Positions 32,707 to 40,130 of a DNA stretch of 64,000 nucleotides are shown here, piece after piece (within the stretch, counting starts at the first letter, position 1; every line of letters begins with the position of its first letter). Made by a program: the position numbers and the translations under genes. Source of the DNA: an uncultured Erythrobacter sp. (GTDB lineage: Bacteria > Pseudomonadota > Alphaproteobacteria > Sphingomonadales > Sphingomonadaceae); contig CANKYK010000001.1 of the NCBI GenBank assembly GCA_947488155.1, positions 62,001 through 126,000 of the forward strand. The letters run 5' to 3'. The notes under the pieces are model-generated. The model was not told the DNA's origin. It did no database searches and was given only the letters and a program-made list of their open reading frames with translations.

Positions 32707-33027
32707 TTAAGCTTTAGGCGCGCAAGGGTTGGCTGCGCAGGGGTTTGCTGCACAAGGATTAGCGGCGCACGGGTTAGCGGCACATGGGTTCGCTGCGCAT
32801 GGATTGGCAGCACATGGGTTCGCTGCGCACGGGTTAGCGGCACATGGATTTGCTGCGCATGGATTGGCCTTTTTAGCCTTCTTTGCTGCGCGGCAAGGGT
32901 TGGCCGAGCATGCGCTTTGCGTGCGAGGGCCGCATGGCGCATCAGCAAGCGCTGGTGCACCGGTCGATGCAACGGCGAGACCGCCTGCAACCATCAACAT
33001 ACGGGCGAGGTTCTTTGAACTAGACAT
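32707..33027 (-). CDS. Secreted cysteine-rich NPCAA-repeat protein
   Basis: A 106-residue protein. The signal peptide covers about residues 1-29 (MLMVAGGLAVASTGAPALA). The mature part has CGPRTQSAC, one NPCRA, a KKAKKA linker and then ten tandem NPCAA pentapeptides (last one truncated) from residue 55 to 103, ending PKA. There are 13 cysteines, no aromatic residues after the signal, and strict Cys spacing of five. Regular periplasmic cysteines suggest metal binding or disulfide cross-linking, but no function is known to me. It lies 75 bases upstream of a YHS-domain gene's 3' end, in the same orientation. Confidence 0.75.
   Translation of the reverse strand: MSSSKNLARMLMVAGGLAVASTGAPALADAPCGPRTQSACSANPCRAAKKAKKANPCAANPCAANPCAANPCAANPCAANPCAANPCAANPCAANPCAANPCAPKA
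32719..32865 (-). repeat. 15-bp tandem repeat encoding NPCAA
   Basis: About ten consecutive 15-base units (coding-strand consensus AAyCCrTGCGCmGCw) lie within the repeat protein gene. Third positions vary between units while the peptide is almost perfectly kept, which indicates selection on the protein rather than very recent duplication. Some neighbouring units share a 30-base higher-order pattern. Confidence 0.85.
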
Positions 33028-33102
33028 GGTAGAATATTCCTTTTGTCAGAGTATTTGATTGGTAGTCATAGTGCGGGTGGGAGATTGGTTGTCCTGATTG
33101 GC

Positions 33103-33579
33103 TCAATCGCCGAAACGCTTACCTTCAGGAATTTTGCTCCAAGCCGGATCAGACTTGGCAATAAAGCCAGCGATATCGCCGAGCCATGTTTGCTGAACGT
33201 CGCGGTTAAAGTTGAGGTACAGCTTGCCGCCTTCAACTTTGTACAGTGTTGGGTCACCTGGTGCGAGCGAACCGCGGCTCATCGCCCAAGCGCAGTGGCC
33301 ACCATATTGCGGCGCATAGGCATCTGGATTTTCTTTGAATTTGTTTGCATTGGCTTGGCTGGAAAAGAGCCATTCTGCGCCGTCATGCTTAACTGAGAAA
33401 CGGGCATCGCCCTTCACAGGAACGCCATTGCCTTGGAAATAGCTGACCGTGTCGTAGCCGCTAACTGCGATGCTCTGACCTTCTACGCCAACAAATATGC
33501 CGCCATCAGCTTGGGCAGGAATTGCAAGTGCGAGTGGAGCGGCGAATGCTGCTGCGATTGCTAAATACTTAAACTTCAT
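33103..33579 (-). CDS. Exported YHS-domain protein, copy 1
   Basis: A 158-residue protein with signal peptide MKFKYLAIAAAFAAPLALAIPAQA. The YHS-like domain covers about residues 35-120: VSGYDTVSYFQGNGVPVKG, FSSQANANKFKENPDAYAPQYGGHCAWAMS. The single Cys in GGHCAWA is at the site of the YHS family's metal-ligand residue (the RefSeq name for this group allows selenocysteine). The C-terminal LYLNFNRDVQQTWLGDIAGFIA is shared with the second copy at 36399. It probably binds a metal or haem in the periplasm (inference). Confidence 0.8.
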   Translation of the reverse strand: MKFKYLAIAAAFAAPLALAIPAQADGGIFVGVEGQSIAVSGYDTVSYFQGNGVPVKGDARFSVKHDGAEWLFSSQANANKFKENPDAYAPQYGGHCAWAMSRGSLAPGDPTLYKVEGGKLYLNFNRDVQQTWLGDIAGFIAKSDPAWSKIPEGKRFGD

Positions 33580-33876
33580 CGGGGTTCTCCAAAAATACTG
33601 TTTGTGCTGCGGCCACCAGACTCAGAGCCAGGGACAGGGAGGGTCAAAAAATTGAACCGTAGGGGGGACCGGTTCGCTTTCTGGCATCTGATGTTTGGCC
33701 CAGTGGCCGCGCACATCATGGAGTTCGCAAGGTTTGGCCGTTTGGTTTCACTGCCCGCAAAAAAATTTGAAATTTTTCGAAATCCGCCCGTGCGACGGCC
33801 AAAGAATGTTGCGCATGAGCGCGCCGCAAAGCCCTGCTAGACAAAGAGAAGTTGAGCCGTCACTGAGGGGGTAACA

Positions 33877-34482
33877 ATGCGCATGCCAAAACCCCTCCAT
33901 CTCGCCTATGCGGCATGCGGCATCGCCTGGGTCGTGGTTGTATTCGGCACAGCAACCGACACATTCCGAGGGCCATATGCCGTTCGCGAGCCGACCGCGT
34001 CGCAAGAACAGCTCGACTCGCTGGCCAAATCCACCCTCGCCAATTTGCAACGCAGGTCGTTCGAAGAAAAACGCGAGCTGTGCGGGCTGATGCTGGAAGA
34101 TGAAGACGGGCAACTGAGCGTGTCCGACATCTTTGAAGGCGACGCAGCAACCTGCAGCTTTCAATGGGTGTCCAATCCAGAGAAATTCGCCGTCGCATCG
34201 TTCCACACCCATGGCAGCTACAATGATGAGTATGACAGCGAGGTGCCCTCCACCATTGATCTGGAAGGCGACATTGCTGACCGCATCGACGGCTATGTTT
34301 CGACGCCCGGTGGCCGGATGTGGCATATTGACTGGCAGGAAGAGGCGACCGAAATGATCTGCGGCGAAAGCTGCCTGCCCGCCGATCCGGACTATGTCCG
34401 CTGTGACGCGGCCCAACCGGCGGAAAGCTACACCGTGTGGGAGCTTAATCGGCGGCAAAGTTATGAGAGCTTTGATTGCTGA
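33877..34482 (+). CDS. Membrane-anchored DUF4329 (JAMM-like) protein
   Basis: A 201-residue protein. An N-terminal hydrophobic anchor (LAYAACGIAWVVVVFG, about 8-23) is followed by a DUF4329-type domain: ELCGLMLEDEDG, ASFHTHGSYNDEYDSEVPSTIDLEGD and DGYVSTPGGRMWHIDW. The HTHG followed by STID spacing matches the metal site of JAB/MPN proteases (HxH, then S-x-x-D). GAGGGGG lies just upstream of the ATG. Its stop overlaps the next gene's ATG (TGATG). The substrate is unknown; peptidase activity is inference. Confidence 0.72.
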   Translation: MRMPKPLHLAYAACGIAWVVVVFGTATDTFRGPYAVREPTASQEQLDSLAKSTLANLQRRSFEEKRELCGLMLEDEDGQLSVSDIFEGDAATCSFQWVSNPEKFAVASFHTHGSYNDEYDSEVPSTIDLEGDIADRIDGYVSTPGGRMWHIDWQEEATEMICGESCLPADPDYVRCDAAQPAESYTVWELNRRQSYESFDC

Positions 34483-35630
34483 TGCGGCTGTCTGATTGTC
34501 ATAATATCGAGGACTTTCGAACGCTCGCGAAGGCACGTCTGCCCTTCCCCGTATTCGATTACATTGATGGCGCCGCCGATGATGAGTTGACCAAGGCGCG
34601 CAACACCAGCGCCTATGACGCCTGCGATCTGGTGCCCGATGTGCTCGCCGGGGTTGAGACGATCGACACAAGCTGCACCTTGCTGGGCCGCAAATCGGCG
34701 CTGCCCTTGATGCTCTCCCCCACCGCCGTGCAGCGCGCCTTTCATTGGCAGGGGGAAACAGCAGTCGCGAAAGCGGCGGAGAAATTCGGCCTGTGGTTTG
34801 GCATCTCCAGCTTGGCGACGCGCAGCATTGAGGAAATCGCCGCGCTGACCAGCGGCCCCAAACTGTTTCAGCTCTATGTCCATAAGGATAAGGGCCTGAA
34901 CGCCAGCATGATCCAGCGCTGTCAGGCCTCCGGCTTTGATGCGCTGGCGCTGACGGTGGACACAATCGTGTCCGGCAAGCGCGAGCGCTGCCTGCGCAGC
35001 GGCTTCACCACCCCACCCCGCTTCACCTCGGCCAGCCTTTGGAGCTATGCGACGCGCCCGCGCTGGACGCTCGACTATCTGCTGCGCGAAAAATTTGCGC
35101 TACCCAATCTCGATACGCATGTGAGCGAGGGATCAAGCCAGGCGGTGAGCATCGCCGAATACTTCAACACCATGCTCGACACCTCGATGGACTGGGACAC
35201 GGCGGCACGCATCCGCAGCGATTGGGGCGGCAAATTCGTGCTGAAAGGCGTGATGAGCGCAGGCGACGCCCGACGTGCGGTTGAGATTGGGGCGGACGCG
35301 ATCATGATTTCAAACCACGGCGGGCGGCAATTGGACGGCAGCCGCGCTTCCTTCGATCAATTGCGTGAGATCGTCGATGCGGTTGGCGGTGAGATAGAAA
35401 TCATCTGCGATGGCGGCGTGCGGCGCGGAACCCATGCGTTGAAGGCCGTTTGCGCAGGCGCGAGTGCCGCATCTGGCGGGCGGCTGTATCTTTATGCATT
35501 GGCCGCCGCCGGGCAAGACGGGGTCGAGCGCGCTATCGGCATCCTTAAGGATGAAATTGAGCGCGGCATGCGCCTGATGGGTGTGACCAGCGTGGATCAG
35601 TTGACAGTGGATCGGCTACGCTGGAGGTAG
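34482..35630 (+). CDS. FMN-dependent alpha-hydroxy acid dehydrogenase (LldD/glycolate-oxidase family)
   Basis: A 382-residue TIM-barrel flavoprotein. FPVFDYIDGAADDELT at the start, LYVHKDKGLN, LTVDT, LKGVMSAGDARRAVEIGADAIMISNHGGRQLDG (catalytic His and Arg) and ICDGGVRRG are conserved. It may oxidise L-lactate, mandelate or another 2-hydroxy acid; which cannot be decided from sequence. Translation is coupled to the DUF4329 gene by the TGATG overlap. Confidence 0.88.
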   Translation: MRLSDCHNIEDFRTLAKARLPFPVFDYIDGAADDELTKARNTSAYDACDLVPDVLAGVETIDTSCTLLGRKSALPLMLSPTAVQRAFHWQGETAVAKAAEKFGLWFGISSLATRSIEEIAALTSGPKLFQLYVHKDKGLNASMIQRCQASGFDALALTVDTIVSGKRERCLRSGFTTPPRFTSASLWSYATRPRWTLDYLLREKFALPNLDTHVSEGSSQAVSIAEYFNTMLDTSMDWDTAARIRSDWGGKFVLKGVMSAGDARRAVEIGADAIMISNHGGRQLDGSRASFDQLREIVDAVGGEIEIICDGGVRRGTHALKAVCAGASAASGGRLYLYALAAAGQDGVERAIGILKDEIERGMRLMGVTSVDQLTVDRLRWR

Positions 35631-35726
35631 CCGCGCATTGACCCCGTGATAACAGCCTGTCACGAAACCGAAACGTCCAAAGCGCCTGAACACGGGCGAG
35701 AATATTTAAGATCAATAGGGCCGATC

Positions 35727-36239
35727 ATGAGAAAGCTAAGGTTTGCAATTCTGACTGCATCCACGCTGGTGATTGCGGCGTGCGGCGCGTCTGAGCCCAA
35801 TCAGGGCGCGAGCCAAGCCGATGAATTTGCGGCGCGGATTAAAGGTCCGGCTGCACCTCCCGCCGCGAGTGATGAAACAGCGGGTGATCCAGAAGCCAGT
35901 GCAGCGGCAGACGGCGAAAATGGCGCAGCACCTGCAAAGGCATCGATCCGGCCGAGCATCACCTATTCTGAGCCCGTCAGCGGCACCGGCGGACCGTCCG
36001 TCCCGGGGACCGCAAGCGATCCCAATGCCTCCATCTGCGGAGCGCCAGCGGTCGCGCCGTTTCTTGGGCGAAACGCCGATCAAGCAACGCGGGCTGAAAT
36101 CGTCGCCGCGGTCGGATCGCAAAACGAAGTGCGCTTCGTGATTCCCGGCTCGACCTTCATCAATCCTGACCCCACCTCATCGCGCCTCAATGTGATGATC
36201 GACAACACCGGAGTGATCCGCGACGCGCGCTGCGGGTAA
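35727..36239 (+). CDS. Lipoprotein with peptidase-inhibitor I78-like domain
   Basis: A 170-residue protein. A lipoprotein signal MRKLRFAILTASTLVIAAC puts the acylated Cys at residue 19. A low-complexity Ala/Glu/Pro/Asp linker (20-90) follows. The C-terminal 65 residues (CGAPAVAPFLG, VRFVIPGSTFINPD, SRLNVMIDNTGVIRDARCG) match the I78 inhibitor family pattern: Cys, PG, RLN and a closing CG, probably with a disulfide. The role is likely envelope protection from serine proteases; this is inferred from family. Confidence 0.75.
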   Translation: MRKLRFAILTASTLVIAACGASEPNQGASQADEFAARIKGPAAPPAASDETAGDPEASAAADGENGAAPAKASIRPSITYSEPVSGTGGPSVPGTASDPNASICGAPAVAPFLGRNADQATRAEIVAAVGSQNEVRFVIPGSTFINPDPTSSRLNVMIDNTGVIRDARCG

Positions 36240-36343
36240 TTGCGAGCGAAATCTCAAAAGACTTCGGTTGGGCAGCGACCGCAAGGGCGACTGAAGTCCT
36301 CTAGTAGTGTGGGCTGGCGAAGGCCCGGCGAACCAAAACAAAC

Positions 36344-36377
36344 GAAAACCCCGCCGGATCGCTCCGACGGGGCTTTG
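36344..36377 (-). terminator. Terminator of the second YHS gene (minus strand)
   Basis: CCCCGCCGG and CCGACGGGG form a 9-bp stem (one mismatch) with a six-base loop. On the minus strand the stem is followed by TTTTCGTTTGTTTT. It lies between two convergent genes and may serve both. Confidence 0.8.
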
Positions 36378-36398
36378 AAATGTTCGAGACAATCTCGC

Positions 36399-36944
36399 TT
36401 AGTCGGTGAAGTGCTCATCCGCTGAGTGAGTTGGGTAGTTCACATCGCCAGCTTCGATGAAGCCTGGGATGTCTTTTTGCCAATTCTCTTGAACGCTCTC
36501 GTTGAAGTTCAAGTACAGCTTGCCATCAACGATTTCATAGACGTTGGGGTCACCCGGTGCGAGCGCATCGTTCGCGCCGATCGCCCAGGCACAATATCCA
36601 CCATATGCTGGTGCATATTTGGCTGGCTCAGCCTTAAATTTCTCAGCGTTTTCTGCGCTGGCGAAACGATAGTCAAAACCTTCGTAGCGGACGGTAAATT
36701 CCTCCGAGCCTTCAACTGGAACGCCGTCGCCTTCGAAATAGCTAACCGTGTCATAGCCGCTGACAGCCAGGGTATCGCCCTTGGTCGCGGTGTGGATCGG
36801 GTTTGCTGCTTCGCCGCCGAGGTCAGCGAACAGGCCAGCACTCTCGCTTGCTTCTGCGACTTCGGGGGTCTGAGCTTCTTCAGCTGGCGCACCGCAGGCT
36901 GCGACAGTTGCCATTAAGGCGATTGCAAATAGTGATTTACGCAT
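36399..36944 (-). CDS. YHS-domain lipoprotein, copy 2
   Basis: A 181-residue protein. The lipoprotein signal MRKSLFAIALMATVAAC puts the acylated Cys at 17; an Ala/Glu spacer follows, then the YHS-like domain (VSGYDTVSYFEGDGVPVEG, NAEKFKAEPAKYAPAYGGYCAWAIG) and the C-terminal LYLNFNESVQENWQKDIPGFIE. It is clearly paralogous to the gene at 33103, but that copy is secreted whereas this one is membrane-tethered. Confidence 0.8.
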   Translation of the reverse strand: MRKSLFAIALMATVAACGAPAEEAQTPEVAEASESAGLFADLGGEAANPIHTATKGDTLAVSGYDTVSYFEGDGVPVEGSEEFTVRYEGFDYRFASAENAEKFKAEPAKYAPAYGGYCAWAIGANDALAPGDPNVYEIVDGKLYLNFNESVQENWQKDIPGFIEAGDVNYPTHSADEHFTD

Positions 36945-37076
36945 TGGGGGGTTCTCCTATTATGTGCCTTCGCGACACGATGCCTTTCTGTTCGCCCGCA
37001 TGCAACCTTCGGTTACATTCATCCGAAAATTCTTAGATACTTGCCTTGCGCGTCATTCTGGGCGATGCAGTTAATC

Positions 37077-37130
37077 ATGACGCGAACACGCACGCAGCTA
37101 CTACTACGACTTACGCGCCCTTGGGCGTGA
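37077..37130 (+). CDS. leuL: leu operon leader peptide
   Basis: A 17-codon ORF, MTRTRTQLLLRLTRPWA, with codons CTA CTA CTA then CGA CTT: four leucines in five codons. CTA is rare in GC-rich genes, so the stretch should be sensitive to charged tRNA-Leu. Its stop codon lies just after the first arm of a long hairpin 120 bases before leuA. This is the classic layout of attenuation, here inferred from sequence alone. Confidence 0.75.
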   Translation: MTRTRTQLLLRLTRPWA

Positions 37131-37172
37131 CCTGACGTATGCTCCCGGCCGGGCATGCGCAGCGCCCAAGGG
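37115..37172 (+). promoter_or_regulatory. Attenuator-type stem structures before leuA
   Basis: CCCTTGGGCG (37118-37127, end of the leader ORF) pairs perfectly with CGCCCAAGGG (37163-37172). Between them GCTCCCGGCCGGGC forms a smaller hairpin, and the first arm can also fold on itself (GCGCCCTTGGGCG). A ribosome stalled at the leucine codons would alter which stem forms. No clear U-run follows, so transcriptional termination by the intrinsic mechanism is not certain. Confidence 0.55.
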
Positions 37173-37249
37173 AAGCCAAGCAAACCCGCCAACAGTCGTA
37201 AGAATTAGCTGCCCAACGGCACTCACAAGCACACGAAAGCCGCGCCATC

Positions 37250-38923
37250 ATGCCAATGCTCAACCAGCCTTCGCGAAAATACCGCCCCTTCCCGCAGGTC
37301 AACCTGCCCGACCGGCAATGGCCTGCGCAGCAGATCACCTCGCCGCCGCGCTGGCTTTCCACCGATCTGCGCGATGGCAATCAGTCGATCATCGATCCAA
37401 TGGATGCGGTAAAGAAGAACCGCTTTTTCGATCTGCTGATTGAGGTCGGTGTGAAAGAGATTGAGGTCGGCTTTCCCAGCGCGGGCGCGACCGAGTTCGA
37501 CTTCATCTCTGGTCTTGTAAAGTCAGACCGCATTCCAGAGGACGTACTGGTCCAAGTGCTGACGCAAAGCCGCGAGGATTTGATCCGCACCTCGTTTGAA
37601 AGCCTGGCCGGAGCGCGCGCCGCGATCGTCCACCTTTACAACGCGGTCTCGCCCGCATGGCGCGATATCGTGTTCCGCATGTCGAAAGACGAAGTGCGCG
37701 AGATCGCCATTGCCGGTGCGAAAGTGATGCGCGACGAAGCCGGCGCGCGGCCAGATACCGACTGGCATTTCCAATACTCGCCTGAGACATTCTCTACCGC
37801 TGAATTGGATTTCAGCATTGAGGTGTGTGAAGCGGTGATGGGTGTGCTCTCGCCCACTCCCGAAAAGCCGATCATCCTCAACTTGCCCGCCACGGTCGAG
37901 GCGGCAACGCCCAATATCTACGCCGATCAGATCGAATATTTCTGCCGCAATCTGCCGAACCGCGACAGCGCGGTGATCAGCCTGCACACTCACAATGACC
38001 GCGGCACCGGCGTGGCAGCGGCGGAGCTGGGACTTATGGCGGGCGCGGACCGGGTAGAGGGCTGTCTGTTCGGCAATGGCGAGCGCACCGGCAATTGCTG
38101 CCTCGTCACCGTCGCGCTCAATATGTACACGCAGGGGATCGACCCCGGCCTCGATTTCTCCGACATCGACCGCGTGATCGAGACGGTGGAATATTGCAAC
38201 GATCTGCCCGTACACGAACGCCATCCCTATGGCGGCGAACTGGTCTTCACCGCCTTTTCCGGCAGCCATCAGGACGCGATCAAGAAAGGCTTTGAGGCGC
38301 GCGGCACTCAGAACGATGAAGGCTGGCGCGTGCCTTATCTGCCAATTGATCCCGCCGATCTGGGCCGCAATTACGAGGCGGTCATCCGCGTTAATTCGCA
38401 AAGCGGCAAAGGCGGGTTCGCCTGGGTGCTGGAGCAAGACCAGGGCCTCAAACTGCCCAAGAAGATGCAGGCCGATTTCAGCAGCCACGTGCAAAACATG
38501 GCCGACGAATTGGGCCGTGAACTGAACGCAGCCGACATTTGGGAGGCGTTCAAAGCCGCCTATCACGTGCAGACCGCCAACAAGCATTTCCAGCTGGTTC
38601 GCTATGAGGAAAGCCGCACCGGCGATGGCACGCGGATCTTTGCCGGAACGATCACCGTCGCCGGGCAAGAGCAAAGCGTCAGCGGGCGCGGCAACGGCCT
38701 GATTTCCAGCGTGCTAACCACACTGGAGGAGAATTTCGGCCTCGACCTCAAGGTGCTCGATTACACCGAGCACGCGCTGGGTTCGGGCCGCAATGCCCGC
38801 GCTGCCGCTTACCTGCAATGCGAGAGCGGCGGGCGCACGATTTGGGGTGTTGGCATTGACGAAGACGTCTCCACGGCCAGCGTGCGCGCTGTCCTAAGCG
38901 CGGCGAATTCGGCGATCATGTAA
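37250..38923 (+). CDS. leuA: 2-isopropylmalate synthase
   Basis: First committed enzyme of leucine synthesis (2-ketoisovalerate plus acetyl-CoA). The 557 residues match the longer LeuA type 2 form. The TIM-barrel motif STDLRDGNQS (37-46), EVGFPSAG, the metal site SLHTHNDRGTG and GNGERTGNC are intact. The C-terminal about 120 residues form the leucine-binding regulatory domain (ending VRAVLSAANSAIM). Expression is probably set by the leader peptide just upstream. It complements ilvBHC 7 kb away. Confidence 0.96.
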   Translation: MPMLNQPSRKYRPFPQVNLPDRQWPAQQITSPPRWLSTDLRDGNQSIIDPMDAVKKNRFFDLLIEVGVKEIEVGFPSAGATEFDFISGLVKSDRIPEDVLVQVLTQSREDLIRTSFESLAGARAAIVHLYNAVSPAWRDIVFRMSKDEVREIAIAGAKVMRDEAGARPDTDWHFQYSPETFSTAELDFSIEVCEAVMGVLSPTPEKPIILNLPATVEAATPNIYADQIEYFCRNLPNRDSAVISLHTHNDRGTGVAAAELGLMAGADRVEGCLFGNGERTGNCCLVTVALNMYTQGIDPGLDFSDIDRVIETVEYCNDLPVHERHPYGGELVFTAFSGSHQDAIKKGFEARGTQNDEGWRVPYLPIDPADLGRNYEAVIRVNSQSGKGGFAWVLEQDQGLKLPKKMQADFSSHVQNMADELGRELNAADIWEAFKAAYHVQTANKHFQLVRYEESRTGDGTRIFAGTITVAGQEQSVSGRGNGLISSVLTTLEENFGLDLKVLDYTEHALGSGRNARAAAYLQCESGGRTIWGVGIDEDVSTASVRAVLSAANSAIM

Positions 38924-38951
38924 GGCAAGATTGGCGCGCAGGGGGAACGCA

Positions 38952-40130
38952 ATGTCAAAATGGAAGATTGTGATTGCGGGATTGCTCGCAATCGTCCTCC
39001 TGCCCGCTGCGGGCCTCGGCATCGCGAGCCTTTTCGGGCCTTCACTCGATCCCGCATTTGAGCAAAAACTCACTGATGCTGAGCGAGAAGGCATTCCAGA
39101 GCTTATCGCCGCTGAAGCGAAGAATCTCGGCGTCACGGCGCTGAGCGTGACTGTGCTGGAAGCTGACAGAGAACCGCAAAACCACTATTTCGGACGCGCC
39201 AAACAAGGCGGATTGATGCAGGTTGCCAGCCTTTCCAAGGCGGTCGCCGCTACCGTCATTCTAATCCTGGCTGAGCAACGAGGCGTCAGCCTGGATCAGG
39301 ACATACGCGGGCAGATCACCTCTGTAGACATTGCCTCACTCGAAGGCGGCAACAGACCTGTTACTTTGCGCCAGTTGCTGTCCCACACAACCGGCGCATC
39401 ACAATCGGGCTACCCCGGTTATCCCCGTAACAGCGCTCTGCTTAGCACTGCCGACGTCATAGATGCGCCCCCGCGAATTTTCGAATCTCAGCTCACATTT
39501 GACGGCATTCCAGGCGAATTTCGCTACTCAGGCGGCGGCTACACCATCGCCCAATTATGGGCAGAAGACACCACAGGCCAGAACTTCGAGACATTAGCTG
39601 ATGAGCTGTTGCTCGGCCCACTCGGCATGACGCAGAGCACATTCGCTCAGCGCACAATCGAGGCTGATATCGCGCCCCTGACTGTCGTTGGCGCGGATTC
39701 AGGATTTGCACCTACCCAAGGCATTTTCAGCGCCATCGAAAACAGCTGGCACATCTATCCGGAAAAGGCCGCGGCAGGTCTATGGTCCACCTCAGAGGAC
39801 TACGCCCGTTTCGTCGCCGCCCTACTCGATGCAGCGGCCGGAGAAGAAAGCGCAATCCCCACAGAGATAGCCAAAGCAATGCTCACGCCGGAGGCCGAAA
39901 CAGACTTCATGCCCGGCACACATTATGGCTTTGGCGTTATGCTGTCGCCGGATGGTAATGGCGACATCGCGAATGTCTGGCACACTGGGGCGAATGCAGG
40001 TTATCGCACCCTCTTCATGACGCGCCCGGCTTCCCCGAAGAAGCCCCGCAGAGTGGTTGTTTCGCTTGGCAATACGGCCAATGCAGCTGATCTCAACCGC
40101 GCAATCGGCACCGCCTTGTTAGAGCGCTGA
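38952..40130 (+). CDS. Serine hydrolase, class C beta-lactamase fold
   Basis: A 392-residue protein from ATG 38952, preceded by GGGGGAA. An N-terminal signal anchor (about 5-27) is followed by a beta-lactamase/transpeptidase-like domain with nucleophile SLSK (S93-K96), the tyrosine motif YSGGGY (Tyr-Ser-Gly, close to YxN) and the third motif WHTG. Probably a periplasmic esterase or D-Ala-D-Ala peptidase rather than a resistance enzyme, since this large family rarely hydrolyses beta-lactams. It overlaps the convergent transducer gene by 12 bases. Confidence 0.85.
   Translation: MSKWKIVIAGLLAIVLLPAAGLGIASLFGPSLDPAFEQKLTDAEREGIPELIAAEAKNLGVTALSVTVLEADREPQNHYFGRAKQGGLMQVASLSKAVAATVILILAEQRGVSLDQDIRGQITSVDIASLEGGNRPVTLRQLLSHTTGASQSGYPGYPRNSALLSTADVIDAPPRIFESQLTFDGIPGEFRYSGGGYTIAQLWAEDTTGQNFETLADELLLGPLGMTQSTFAQRTIEADIAPLTVVGADSGFAPTQGIFSAIENSWHIYPEKAAAGLWSTSEDYARFVAALLDAAAGEESAIPTEIAKAMLTPEAETDFMPGTHYGFGVMLSPDGNGDIANVWHTGANAGYRTLFMTRPASPKKPRRVVVSLGNTANAADLNRAIGTALLER

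Larger units (their letters stand above)
36945..37249. other. leuA regulatory region
   Basis: A 305-base region holding the divergent promoters of the YHS lipoprotein and leuA, the short leucine leader ORF (37077-37130) and two mutually exclusive stem arms downstream of it. No other gene is seen. Confidence 0.7.

Noticed and set aside
32719-32865. Short regular repeats that might suggest a CRISPR-like array
   Set aside because: Units are directly adjacent 15-mers without spacers and lie in a coding frame; they encode the pentapeptide.
32729-33058. Plus-strand open frame with AAHGLAAHGF repeats
   Set aside because: It is the antisense of the NPCAA repeat gene. The minus frame has a signal peptide and a sensible start, while the plus frame has neither.
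37523-38674. 383-codon minus-strand frame opposite leuA
   Set aside because: An antisense shadow typical of GC-rich genes; leuA motifs are complete on the plus strand.
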